DNA from: Colwellia sp. 39_35_sub15_T18
Lineage (GTDB): Bacteria; Pseudomonadota; Gammaproteobacteria; Enterobacterales; Alteromonadaceae
NCBI GenBank assembly: GCA_002162675.1
Contig: MAAE01000064.1
Span: 1-64,000 of the forward strand
DNA length: 64,000 bases
Direction: 5' to 3'
Shown here: positions 9,499-18,832 of the stretch, in pieces
How the letters are laid out: each line of letters starts with the position of its first letter
Numbering within the stretch: the stretch's first letter is position 1
Notes under the pieces: generated by a model
Told to the model about the DNA's origin: nothing
The model's input: the letters and a program-made list of their open reading frames with translations, nothing else
The model's database searches: none
Position numbers and translations under genes: made by a program

Positions 9499-11175
9499 CT
9501 AACTTTCTAACATTGATAATGCCATAGCTTCAGCTATTTTTATGCCATCTATGCCTGCTGACAAAATACCGCCCGCATAACCGGCCCCCTCACCTGCTGG
9601 GAACAAGCCTTTCGCATTTAAACTTTGCATATTTTGCTTATCACGGGTGATTTGAATGGGTGATGACGTACGCGTTTCAACGGCGGTTAAAGTTGCTTCA
9701 CTCATGGAAAAGCCTTTGATCTTTTTCTCAAACGCAGGCAAGGCTTCTCGAATAGCGGCAACCGCATAATCAGGTAAAGCGCCACTTAAATCACAATAAG
9801 TTACACCCGGTTTATATGAGGGAGTAACACGACCATGCTCACCTGTTTTTCTGCCCGCTAAAAAATCACCAACAAGTTGCACTGGTGCATCGTAATTTTC
9901 ACCGCCTAGCCTAAATGCTTGCTCTTCTAACCGACGTTGAAATTCAATGCCAGCCAGTACAGAATCATCTTTAGCGGCAAATTTACCTAACGTATAATCT
10001 TTAGGTTCAATACCAACAACAATAGCACTATTGGCATTATGTTCTTTACGGGAGTATTGACTCATGCCGTTGGTCACCAAACGTCCTTCTTCTGATGCTG
10101 CTGCCACTACAGTCCCTCCCGGACACATACAAAAACTATAGACACTACGGCCATTACCCGCATGATGAACCAGTTTATAGTCTGCTGCTCCTAAAATTTT
10201 ATTGCCTGCATTGTCACCAAAGCGAGCATCATCAATCACAGATTGCTCATGCTCAATTCGAAATCCGACAGAGAAAGGTTTAGCCTTAATATAAACACCT
10301 TCATCATGTAACATTTTAAAGGTGTCGCGAGCACTATGACCAATGGCAAGTGCAATATGATTAGTTTCAATATGCTCACCACTGGCAAGTGTTACCCCTT
10401 GTACTTGCTTAGCAGTAAAATCTGTAAGGTTACTTTCTTCAAAAGTGATGCTCTCATCATTTTTAAAATGAATTTTTTCAACTTTTTGCTCAAAACGAAC
10501 CTCACCACCCAATTCGATAATTTTGGCGCGCATGGTTTCTACCATCATGATTAATTTAAAGGTACCTATATGCGGTTTACTGACATATAAAATTTCTTTC
10601 GGCGCGCCCGCATCAACAAATTCATGCAATACTTTACGGCTATAATGTTTTGGATCTTTTATTTGACTATAAAGTTTACCGTCAGAAAAAGTACCCGCAC
10701 CACCTTCACCAAATTGCACATTTGATTCGGTATTAAGAATTTTTTTGCGCCAAAAACCAAAGGTATCTTTAGTGCGTTTTTTAACTTCCTTGCCTCGCTC
10801 TAGAATGATAGGGTTAAAACCCATTTGTGCTAACACTAAACCAGCAAACAAACCGCAAGGGCCCATACCAATAACCACAGGTCGTTGTGTTAATTGTTTA
10901 GGGGCTTGAGCAACAAATTTATATTCCATATCAGGCGTCGGTTTCACATGGGGATCTTGGTTAAATTTTTCTAACAATAGAGCCTCTTTATGGGTACTGA
11001 TATCTAGCGTATAAATGAGCAAAATATTATTCTTTTTTCGGGCATCATAACCGCGTTTAAATACGGTAAATTCAATTAAATCATCCGATGTTATCGCCAA
11101 TTTTTTCAGTATAGCCTGCTCAATAGCATCAGCTTGGTGATCTAAGGGTAATTTAATCTCAGTTAAACGCAGCAT
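9499..11175 (-). CDS. FAD-dependent dehydrogenase-like protein (COG2509)
   Basis: A 558-residue flavoprotein of the conserved COG2509 group, whose substrate is not known. The FAD-binding motif is GMGPCGLFAGLVLAQMG near residue 103, followed by QFGEGGAGTFSDGK and, near the C terminus, FPAGEGAGYAGGI. The first ~90 residues form the family's own N-terminal domain. It is conserved in many proteobacteria as a single gene, as here. No neighbour suggests a pathway. Confidence 0.88.
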   Translation of the reverse strand: MLRLTEIKLPLDHQADAIEQAILKKLAITSDDLIEFTVFKRGYDARKKNNILLIYTLDISTHKEALLLEKFNQDPHVKPTPDMEYKFVAQAPKQLTQRPVVIGMGPCGLFAGLVLAQMGFNPIILERGKEVKKRTKDTFGFWRKKILNTESNVQFGEGGAGTFSDGKLYSQIKDPKHYSRKVLHEFVDAGAPKEILYVSKPHIGTFKLIMMVETMRAKIIELGGEVRFEQKVEKIHFKNDESITFEESNLTDFTAKQVQGVTLASGEHIETNHIALAIGHSARDTFKMLHDEGVYIKAKPFSVGFRIEHEQSVIDDARFGDNAGNKILGAADYKLVHHAGNGRSVYSFCMCPGGTVVAAASEEGRLVTNGMSQYSRKEHNANSAIVVGIEPKDYTLGKFAAKDDSVLAGIEFQRRLEEQAFRLGGENYDAPVQLVGDFLAGRKTGEHGRVTPSYKPGVTYCDLSGALPDYAVAAIREALPAFEKKIKGFSMSEATLTAVETRTSSPIQITRDKQNMQSLNAKGLFPAGEGAGYAGGILSAGIDGIKIAEAMALSMLES

Positions 11176-11387
11176 GTTTTGAAATCCAAAATAAAAAGGA
11201 AAATATGATAAGCCACTATTTTACCTGAGAGTGATGGTTAGTTGAAACAAGAGTTTGTATTTAATGCAGAGGATAAGTCAAAAAAGAGATATTTCACTGA
11301 AAATAAAGACACCGCCGTCACTTTCATTAAAAGCGGCTATACTAAATTTAACAACCGTTAAAATACAAGCAAGCTTCTGGTGAAACT

Positions 11388-12296
11388 ATGTGGCATCTTA
11401 TAGAGCAAGCTATTAGTGCAGAAACAGCCATTCCATTTGTTATTACACAAAAAGTGCCTTTGTCCGCGGGTTTATCTAGCGGAACGCCTCTGGACGCCAA
11501 TGATCAACCGCTCAATTTATCATTTAAAATATCAGATGGTAGCCGAAGTTTTTTCGTCAAACTGAACAGCAAAGAAAACTTAATCAACTTTCAAGCGGAA
11601 GCTTATTCACTCAAACAACTAAAATCACTCACTCACATTGCCTGTCCTGACGTCACCACCATAGGCATTAGTTTAGACAAGAGTTTTTTAGTGCTTGATT
11701 ACATCGCCTTTAGCAGGGCTAAACCTGTGCTTTGGTACCAATTAGGCCAACAACTTGCTCAAATGCATCAAGAAACGGCTCATGGTCAATTTGGTTGGCA
11801 ACATGACAACTTTATTGGTAATACCATTCAGCCTAATCATTGGAGTAGTAACTGGACAACATTTTTCTCTGAGCAGCGTATTGCTTGGCAACTGCAATTA
11901 CTTAGCGAAAAGTCCATTTTACTGGGTAATATTGAACACATTGCTAAAATTTGTCACGACGCTTTACTACACCATTACGTAACCCCTTGTTTAGTGCACG
12001 GAGATTTATGGCAAGGCAATACTGGCTTCACCTTTGAACAAGGCATGGTTTTCGATCCGGCTTGCTATTATGGTGATAGAGAAGTTGATATTGCGATGAC
12101 TGAATTATTTGGTCAATTCCCTGATGACTTTTATCATGGCTACCAAGCTGAATATCCTCTTGATGATGGCTATGAACAACGAAAATTAGTCTATAACTTT
12201 TACCATGTTCTCAACCATGCCAATATTTTTGGTGGTATATATATAGAACAAGCCAAAGCTATTTTATCTAGAATAATATCAACTACAGTTCACTAA
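11388..12296 (+). CDS. fructosamine kinase family protein (YniA-like)
   Basis: Members phosphorylate sugar-modified amines (fructosamines, ribulosamines), which lets the sugar fall off, so they act in protein or amine deglycation. The 302-residue protein aligns along its length with E. coli YniA from memory. The kinase signature is LVHGDLWQGNTGF, followed by the metal-binding FDPACYYGDREVD. No signal peptide is seen. The exact substrate is not predictable. It is transcribed alone. Confidence 0.9.
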   Translation: MWHLIEQAISAETAIPFVITQKVPLSAGLSSGTPLDANDQPLNLSFKISDGSRSFFVKLNSKENLINFQAEAYSLKQLKSLTHIACPDVTTIGISLDKSFLVLDYIAFSRAKPVLWYQLGQQLAQMHQETAHGQFGWQHDNFIGNTIQPNHWSSNWTTFFSEQRIAWQLQLLSEKSILLGNIEHIAKICHDALLHHYVTPCLVHGDLWQGNTGFTFEQGMVFDPACYYGDREVDIAMTELFGQFPDDFYHGYQAEYPLDDGYEQRKLVYNFYHVLNHANIFGGIYIEQAKAILSRIISTTVH

Positions 12297-12435
12297 TTAA
12301 GGTTTGGGAAATTAGCAATGAATAACACTTGAATCATACTTGAATAATGGAAATTTTAAGGAAACAAACCCTACTCATTATTAATAAATTTTACAGGGAT
12401 TTTTCATATTAATTAAGTAACTATTGGTAAAAAAC

Positions 12436-12642
12436 ATGACTAAAAAAATTAACGAAGAACGAATTGAGTGCCCACATTGTGGCCATCACTTAAGAATAAC
12501 CATTGATTCATCTGGCGGTGATCAAGATTTTTATGACGAATGCCCTGCCTGCTGTAAAGAAATCCATTATAAATTACACATTGACGAGTATCACCAAAAA
12601 ATTCAACTTGCTATTGATAGTGATGATGAACAAATATTTTAA
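12436..12642 (+). CDS. CPXCG-motif cysteine-rich protein
   Basis: A 68-residue protein with two zinc-knuckle-like pairs, CPHCG and CPACC, matching the CPXCG cysteine-rich family. It probably binds zinc; no function is known. I prefer the ATG at 12436 (MTKKINEERIECPHCG) over the upstream in-frame TTG at 12424. No strong ribosome-binding site is visible. It may be cotranscribed with the MATE gene 78 bases downstream. Confidence 0.85.
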   Translation: MTKKINEERIECPHCGHHLRITIDSSGGDQDFYDECPACCKEIHYKLHIDEYHQKIQLAIDSDDEQIF

Positions 12643-12720
12643 TTAGTTGCCTGCACACCACATCTTCAATATGATGACTTAACTTTATTTTTTCATCCTA
12701 TAATATATTTTCAAAACTTA

Positions 12721-14082
12721 ATGAACCTTACCTCCTTTTTTTCTCATACTAAAAGTTTAGTAAAACTTGCTTATCCAATTTTAATCGCACAACTGATTCA
12801 AAACCTTATGGGCTTTGTTGACATTGTTATGGCGGGTCGGGTTAGCGCTACCGATATGGCGGCCGTTGCGGTAGCAAACAGTATTTGGCTACCGTTGATA
12901 TTAACGGTTTACGGCTTGATCATGGCACTTGCCGCCATCGTTTCTCAACTTGCTGGCGCAAAAAACTACCTTGCTATTAGTGAGCAAACTTATCAAACCG
13001 CTTGGATTGCCTTAACGCTAGGCTTATCACTTATTGGCTTGTATTATCTGCTTGCGCCTATTATTGCACCCGCCATTGAATTAGAAGGCAAGCTAAAGCC
13101 CTTATTATTTGATTACTTACGATATATTGTTTGGGGCGCTCCGGGTTACTGCCTTTATTTAGTGTTAAGAAATTATTCTGAAGGTTTGTCTTATACTAAA
13201 CCAACCATGGTCATTAGTATTATTGGTTTATTAGTTAACATTCCCGCCAACTACATTTTTATCTACGGAGAATTTGGTGCACCTGCATTAGGAGGTGCCG
13301 GCTGCGGCGTAGCCACGGCACTAGTATATTGGGCAATGTTTATCAGCATGACGATTTATGCTTTTAACTCTAAAGTGTTAAAGCAAACGTCACTGTTTGA
13401 TAAATTTTACTGGCCTGATTGGCAAAAAATCAAACATATTCTTAATTTAGGTATCCCTATTGCTTTATCTTTATTATTTGAAGTAAGCCTATTTGCTATT
13501 GTCGCTATTATTTTAGTGCCATTTGGCGCAGAAGTGGTGGCAAGTCATCAAATTGCACTCAATTTCAGTGGTTTGATATTTATGGTGCCATTAAGTTTAG
13601 CCATGGCAACAACAATTAAAGTAGGTTACGCCATAGGGCACAACAATAATAAACAGGCACAAGACTATACAACTCACGCAATTGTATTAGGTTTACTGCT
13701 TGCGGTGTTTACAGCCACTATTACCGTACTTTTTAGAGTGCCTATTGTTAGTATCTATACCACTGAAGCGCCTGTCATAGCGCTTGCGGCTAACATTATG
13801 TTGCTAGCCACTTTGTATCAGTTTTCAGACACAGTACAAGTTGTTTCTGCTGGTGCATTAAGGGGCTATAAAGACACTAAATCTATTTTATACATCACTT
13901 TTGTTTCATACTGGTTAGTGGGATTAAGCGTTGGTTTAATCTTAGGTATTACCGACTGGGTTGTTCCAAAAATGGGGCCTTATGGTTTTTGGATAGGTTT
14001 TATTATTGGCTTAACAACTGCTGCCGTGTTACTTGCTTGGCGCTTAAAGGTAATTCAAAGACGTTTTGCTTTGGCAAGCTAA
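12721..14082 (+). CDS. MATE family multidrug efflux transporter (NorM-like)
   Basis: An inner-membrane exporter of 453 residues with about 12 hydrophobic segments. NorM-type proteins expel cationic drugs and dyes in exchange for Na+ or H+. The first half (IAQLIQNLMGFVDIVMAGR and the following VSQLAGAKN) and the second half (SHQIALNFSGLIFMVPLSL) are typical of the family. The natural substrate cannot be read from the sequence. No regulator is adjacent. Confidence 0.9.
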   Translation: MNLTSFFSHTKSLVKLAYPILIAQLIQNLMGFVDIVMAGRVSATDMAAVAVANSIWLPLILTVYGLIMALAAIVSQLAGAKNYLAISEQTYQTAWIALTLGLSLIGLYYLLAPIIAPAIELEGKLKPLLFDYLRYIVWGAPGYCLYLVLRNYSEGLSYTKPTMVISIIGLLVNIPANYIFIYGEFGAPALGGAGCGVATALVYWAMFISMTIYAFNSKVLKQTSLFDKFYWPDWQKIKHILNLGIPIALSLLFEVSLFAIVAIILVPFGAEVVASHQIALNFSGLIFMVPLSLAMATTIKVGYAIGHNNNKQAQDYTTHAIVLGLLLAVFTATITVLFRVPIVSIYTTEAPVIALAANIMLLATLYQFSDTVQVVSAGALRGYKDTKSILYITFVSYWLVGLSVGLILGITDWVVPKMGPYGFWIGFIIGLTTAAVLLAWRLKVIQRRFALAS

Positions 14083-14214
14083 ATTTGCTTTAAAAATAAG
14101 CAATCAAATTAAAATTTGGTAGATTTACTCAAAAGCACTTGCAAGCACATAAGTAGGCGGCTAACATAGCGCCCGTTGAAACATTCAATCAACACTATGA
14201 ATAAGAAAAATTAA

Positions 14215-14291
14215 GCTCGCTTAGCTCAGTTGGTTAGAGTACTTGCATGACATGCAAGGTGTCGCAGGTTCGAGTCCCGCAGCGAGCACCA
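14215..14291 (+). tRNA. tRNA-Val(GAC)
   Basis: A 77-base cloverleaf with acceptor GCTCGCT/AGCGAGC, D arm, anticodon stem CTTGC/GCAAG with loop ATGACAT (anticodon GAC), TΨC arm GCAGG-TTCGAGT-CCCGC and encoded CCA. All stems pair well. It reads GUC/GUU valine codons. Confidence 0.95.
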
Positions 14292-14320
14292 AATTCCGAG
14301 TTAGTAATAACTAACTTAAA

Positions 14321-14358
14321 GCCATTGTGTGCACTACCATGTACACAATGGCTTTTTT
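14321..14358 (+). terminator. terminator of tRNA-Val(GAC)
   Basis: GCCATTGTGT pairs with ACACAATGGC and is followed by six T residues, about 30 bases after the tRNA. Confidence 0.88.
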
Positions 14359-14359
14359 A

Positions 14360-14789
14360 TTTTTCTGCACTAAAAATATTTTAGCATAAACTTATCTTTC
14401 ATCGATTAATTTAAAATATATCAATTTTATAAACTAACCTTGAGTTATTGTTGGCGTTCCAAAGCTCTCAGTAGATGGAATACTCTGCGGTTTAACAATA
14501 AGATATTTGCCTTACCACAATCTCTAATATCAAATGCTATGTGCTCATCGAAAATGTGTCTATGCATACCTTGCGACACAGCTTTGCGGCAGCAAAACTA
14601 TTCTCGACATTGACCTCGGCTTGATGATCATAAAACTGACATAGAATCTTGATGTGCTAAGTTGCATATCGAGTCACGAAAATAGTGCCTGTGTTACCGC
14701 TCGAATTAGCCAGCGTAAAATATTCTGATGCCTGACAACTTTTAGCGGGCGCCACTTCTCCTCAAAATCGTCAGCCTGTAAAGCTTATT
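14360..14789. other. 430-base region with no recognised gene
   Basis: Both strands contain frequent stops. A short open stretch on the minus strand right after nirD (about 14780-14670) has no recognisable homology. It may be decayed coding sequence. nirD has no clear terminator here. Confidence 0.3.
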
Positions 14790-15128
14790 TTATACAGAGA
14801 CTTCCAAAAATACGTCTCCGTCTTTGACTTTTACCGGGTAAGTAGTGATATCGTCAACATCGCCTTCACTAACGTGTTTGCCGTTTTTTAGGGAAAAGCT
14901 GTTTTTGTGCAAAGGGCAAGTTACTTTCGGCTCGCCTTCCTTATCACCTATGATGCCGCGAGAAAGAACCATCCGCTTGTCATGGGGGCAAAGATTTTGC
15001 ACGGCATACCATTGGTTATTTTTGGGGAGGTTAAAAACAGCAATTTGCAGACCATTGACCTTAACGCAGGATCCTAGGTCTTTAGCAAAGTTTACTACTG
15101 CGCCAACATTAATCCATTCTTTGTTCAT
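14790..15128 (-). CDS. nirD: nitrite reductase (NADH) small subunit, Rieske type
   Basis: Small subunit of the cytoplasmic assimilatory or detoxifying nitrite reductase. The 112-residue protein has a complete set of Rieske ligands: C47 and H49 (CPHD) and C71 and H74 (CPLH). It should therefore hold a [2Fe-2S] cluster, unlike the E. coli NirD, which has lost these residues. It follows nirB by 86 bases on the same strand. Confidence 0.93.
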   Translation of the reverse strand: MNKEWINVGAVVNFAKDLGSCVKVNGLQIAVFNLPKNNQWYAVQNLCPHDKRMVLSRGIIGDKEGEPKVTCPLHKNSFSLKNGKHVSEGDVDDITTYPVKVKDGDVFLEVSV

Positions 15129-15214
15129 AATATCAGTCTCTGTTATTGTCTCATGCCAATGATGCCAGCGCTTCTAGTACTTTGCATCTCTGTTTATTTA
15201 GTTTAGTTTAGTGA

Positions 15215-17734
15215 TTAAACATCTCTCAGGCCTTTTTCACTGTGCTGTAACGGTCGGATCTGTTCACGATCTCTGGTGAACTGCACTGTTTCATCCTGGT
15301 CATCAGAGTTAATGAAGTGTTTAAAGCGTTTGAGTTTTTCAGGATCGTTGAGAGTACTTGTCCATTCACACTCGTAGGTGTCAACCACATGTTGCATTTG
15401 TGCTTCGAGTTCGGTATTAATTGCCAATGAATCGTCAATAACAACGGCTTTTAGATGGTCGAGCCCGCCAGGGAGTTTCATCATCCAGTTCGCCGTTCTC
15501 TGCAGACGATCGGCGGTTTTGATGTAATACATCAGGAAGATATCGATGTATTTGATCAGCGTATCTTTGTCGATATCCGAAGCCAGCAGATCGGCATGGC
15601 GAGGCTTGATACCACCATTGCCACAAACATAGAGATTCCAGCCTTTTTCCGTGGCAATAACCCCAAAATCTTTACATTGTGCTTCAGCACATTCACGGGT
15701 ACAGCCACTGACGGCGCCCTTAATTTTATGCGGTGAACGCAGACCCCGATAACGTATTTCGAGTTCAATAGCCAAGCTAGTGCTGTCCTGAACACCATAT
15801 CGGCACCAAGTAGAGCCAACACAAGATTTAACGGTTCGCAGTGATTTTCCGTAGGCATGACCTGATTTAAAACCCGCATTAATCAAAATATTCCAGATAG
15901 CAGGCAGTTGATCGAGCCGAGCGCCAAGTAGATCTATGCGCTGACCACCAGTAATTTTTGTATAAAGGTCGAAGTCTTTGCCTACTTGAGCAATAACCAT
16001 TAGCATGTCAGGGGTGATTTCGCCGCCAGGAATACCGGGGATGACTGAGTATGTGCCATCTTGCTGAATGTTAGCGAGGAAGGCGTCATTGCTATCTTGA
16101 AGAGGGGCATGGCTGAGGATATGTTCATTAAAAACACTGGCAAAGATAGACGCAGCCGTTGGTTTGCATATTTCGCACCCCGTACCTTTCCCGTGTTGAG
16201 CAATAAGATCAGCAAAAGTATTAATTCCGGTAGCGCGGACAACCTGATACATTTCTTCACGACTGAGTGCAAAGTGTTCACAAAGCGCTTTACTGACTTC
16301 AATACCGTCCTGAGCCATTTTATATTGGTAAAGATCGGTCAGCATAGGCACACAACCACCACAACCGGTGCCGGCTTTAGTATATGATTTTATCGCACTT
16401 ATTGAGTCGCAGTTTTGATTTTCAATGGCATCAAGCACATCACCTTTAGTGACATTTTCACAAGAACAAATGTGCGCAGTGTTGGGAAGATCACCAATGC
16501 CAATACCACTTTCAGCATCGTCATTTCGAGGAAGAATAAGACTCATGGGATCAGCAGGAAGCTGCATTTTGTTTTGATAAATTTGCAGCAGAGTACCATA
16601 TTCTGCTGCATCACCAACAAGAACGCCACCGAGTAGCCTGTTGCCATCTTCTGAGATTAGCAGTTTCTTGTAAACTCCAGTATGTGGATTATTCAGGACA
16701 ATATCTTTGCATGGTATATCCTGTGGCTCGATATCGCCAAAGCTGGCAACGTCTGTGCCCATCAGTTTGAGCTTGGTCGACATATCCGCACCAGTAAATG
16801 TCGCAGCTGAATTGCCGGTGAGTTGTTCGACCACGGCATCTGCCATAATAAAACCGGGTGCCACCAGACCATAAATCATATCGCCATAAACTACACATTC
16901 ACCAATGGCGTAGATATTATCATCAGACGTTTTCAGAGAAGAGTTCACTAATACACCGCCACGAGATCCTACGGTCACACCGCATGCTTTAGCGAGTTCG
17001 TCACGAGGACGGATGCCAGCAGAAATGATGATCATCTCCGTATTTATTACGCTATCATCAGCAAACTTCATTCCGGTAACACTAACATCACCGACGATAT
17101 TTTTAGTGTTTTTGTTTAAATTAACCGTCATACCCTGAGCTTCGATAAGTCGCTTGAGCATTTCCCCGCCAGCGTCATCTACCTGTCTCGGCATCAGTCT
17201 TGATGCAAACTCAACTACATCGGTTTTCAGCCCGAGTTCCTGAGCCGCTTTAGCCGCTTCGAGACCGAGCAGACCACCACCGATGACCACACAGGTTTTA
17301 CACTTTTTAGCATAGGCAATAATATCTTCTAGGTCATCAATGGTTCGGTAAACAAAAACACCTGCTTTATCAATCCCAGGCACAGGGGGAACAAAAGGGC
17401 TTGAACCTGTTGCCATGACAATTTTATCAAAGCTTAATGTTTTACCTTTACTCGATGTCACCGTTTTATTGACACGATCAATACTAATAATTTTATCTTC
17501 GAGATAGAGATCGATATTACGTTCTTTATACCAATCAATACTCGCCATGCTCAGATCTTCGGCGGTTTTACCTTCAAAATAAGCAGAGAGGCGAACGCGG
17601 TCATAAGCAGGACGTCGCTCTTCACAGAAGGTTATGATTTTAAATTGTTTTTTAGTATCTTTATTGAACAGTCGTTCACAAAATTTATAACCTACCATAC
17701 CGTTTCCGATGACAATGATATTTTTTCGGTTCAT
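15215..17734 (-). CDS. nirB: nitrite reductase (NAD(P)H) large subunit
   Basis: Reduces nitrite to ammonium with NAD(P)H in the cytoplasm. Domains in order are an FAD/NAD oxidoreductase (VIGNGMVGYKFCERL at the N terminus, VVIGGGLLGLEAA near 150), a BFD-like [2Fe-2S] region (ICSCENVTKGD and CGGCVPML near 420-465), a further Cys pair (GCEICKP) and the sulfite/nitrite reductase half. The siroheme-[4Fe-4S] cysteines appear as CVGSTWC and CTRECAEAQC near 645-690. The 839-residue length is normal. Codon usage looks more G/C-rich than in the flanking genes. Confidence 0.95.
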   Translation of the reverse strand: MNRKNIIVIGNGMVGYKFCERLFNKDTKKQFKIITFCEERRPAYDRVRLSAYFEGKTAEDLSMASIDWYKERNIDLYLEDKIISIDRVNKTVTSSKGKTLSFDKIVMATGSSPFVPPVPGIDKAGVFVYRTIDDLEDIIAYAKKCKTCVVIGGGLLGLEAAKAAQELGLKTDVVEFASRLMPRQVDDAGGEMLKRLIEAQGMTVNLNKNTKNIVGDVSVTGMKFADDSVINTEMIIISAGIRPRDELAKACGVTVGSRGGVLVNSSLKTSDDNIYAIGECVVYGDMIYGLVAPGFIMADAVVEQLTGNSAATFTGADMSTKLKLMGTDVASFGDIEPQDIPCKDIVLNNPHTGVYKKLLISEDGNRLLGGVLVGDAAEYGTLLQIYQNKMQLPADPMSLILPRNDDAESGIGIGDLPNTAHICSCENVTKGDVLDAIENQNCDSISAIKSYTKAGTGCGGCVPMLTDLYQYKMAQDGIEVSKALCEHFALSREEMYQVVRATGINTFADLIAQHGKGTGCEICKPTAASIFASVFNEHILSHAPLQDSNDAFLANIQQDGTYSVIPGIPGGEITPDMLMVIAQVGKDFDLYTKITGGQRIDLLGARLDQLPAIWNILINAGFKSGHAYGKSLRTVKSCVGSTWCRYGVQDSTSLAIELEIRYRGLRSPHKIKGAVSGCTRECAEAQCKDFGVIATEKGWNLYVCGNGGIKPRHADLLASDIDKDTLIKYIDIFLMYYIKTADRLQRTANWMMKLPGGLDHLKAVVIDDSLAINTELEAQMQHVVDTYECEWTSTLNDPEKLKRFKHFINSDDQDETVQFTRDREQIRPLQHSEKGLRDV

Positions 17735-18098
17735 TGATTAGTTTCCTCTGTCTTAAAAAACACAGTGTTTTGAGTATAGAAGCTCATTAGCGATACTGAT
17801 AGGATGTATAATTTTTTTCGGAGAAATAGTCGTGTTTTCGTTAGTGGTTGACCCGTAAGCAGTAACGCTTTAGGCATGCTACTCCGCTAGTATATTCAGT
17901 TAAAATATCAATTATCGAATGATTGTTGACTAATTATTGACTAATCAAAATAAGCGACTAGATTGAAAGTTAAAGTGTGTGATATTTAGTTAGTTTAGCT
18001 ATGTTTCTTGTTACTTTAACGTAGCTATACCGCAATACAGGTAAAATTAATTTTCTGACGGCCTGAGACGTTCACATCTAACTGGAAAGTATAAAAAT
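17735..18098. other. divergent promoter region nirB / universal stress protein
   Basis: This 364-base region must hold promoters for nirBD (minus) and the stress gene (plus). I looked for an FNR or CRP palindrome and found none with correct spacing; TTGACTAATCAA near 17935 is too short for an FNR box. Confidence 0.35.
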
Positions 18099-18524
18099 AT
18101 GCAGAAAATTTTAGTGCCAATAGATTTTTCCAATGGCATGGAGAAAATAATCCAAAAATCTATGCAAATGGCAAAGGCATTTTCTGGGTCTATTTACCTT
18201 GTGCATATAGAGCAACCTATTAGGGATATCAGTGGTAGGGATCACGGCGACCCAGTTGATGAAATGACTCATGATTATCCCCATGAAACAGCAAAGCTGA
18301 ATGCACTTGCTAAAAGGATTCGAAACGATGGCATTGAGACACATGCTATATTTATAAAAGGTGTTCCTAGCCTATCAATACTCGAAGTAGAACAAAAAAT
18401 TAGTGCTGAATTAATTGTGATGGGTACTCATGGACATGGTGTGGTTACTGGCATACTGCTGGGTGGTGTTAGTCAAGCCATTATCAAAAAATCAGCATGT
18501 CCCGTTTTGTTAATACCAATCTGA
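18099..18524 (+). CDS. universal stress protein, UspA family
   Basis: A 141-residue protein with the family fold: start QKILVPIDFS, and the C-terminal nucleotide-binding signature MGTHGHG...GGVSQAIIKKSACPVLLI. The usual G-S/T after the glycine pair is G-V-S here, so ATP binding is likely but not certain. It lies between the nirBD and nas genes and may serve cells under nitrogen or redox stress; that link is position only. Confidence 0.9.
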   Translation: MQKILVPIDFSNGMEKIIQKSMQMAKAFSGSIYLVHIEQPIRDISGRDHGDPVDEMTHDYPHETAKLNALAKRIRNDGIETHAIFIKGVPSLSILEVEQKISAELIVMGTHGHGVVTGILLGGVSQAIIKKSACPVLLIPI

Positions 18525-18599
18525 GTGACACAATATGTTGAGAATACAACCGAGCGACTCAATAATACCACCCGCGCTATTTCTGCTAGCGATAGCCTA

Positions 18600-18658
18600 T
18601 ATAATTAGATTCAGGTCAGTGCACAATTTCTATAACTAGATTCAAGTCAGTGCACCAT
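18600..18658. repeat. two direct repeats of 28 bases upstream of the nas genes
   Basis: TATAATTAGATTCAGGTCAG (from 18600) and TATAACTAGATTCAAGTCAG (from 18631) start a pair of 28-base repeats with about 25 identities and a 31-base period. The spacing of three helical turns suits two bound regulators on one DNA face. They may be a control site for the nas operon. The rest of 18525-18832 shows nothing recognised. Confidence 0.45.
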
Positions 18659-18832
18659 CTCGACGCAATATTTGAGTTCAGTCACGATGAATAAAAACAC
18701 TACCAACGACAAAACCAGTAACATCAAGATTCAAAAGGGATTACTGACGCAAAGAAAATAATGGAACATAAATTGCCTCTTATAGACTTGAAAGGAGCCA
18801 AAGCAGATCGGCTTGACATTTATGGAGTATAA

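Noticed and set aside
16000-16302. Long open frames antisense to or overlapping nirB
   Set aside because: The nirB frame has full family similarity with all cofactor motifs; these are shadows in other frames.
17930-17950. FNR box upstream of nirB
   Set aside because: TTGACTAATCAA has only two bases between half sites; an FNR box needs four.
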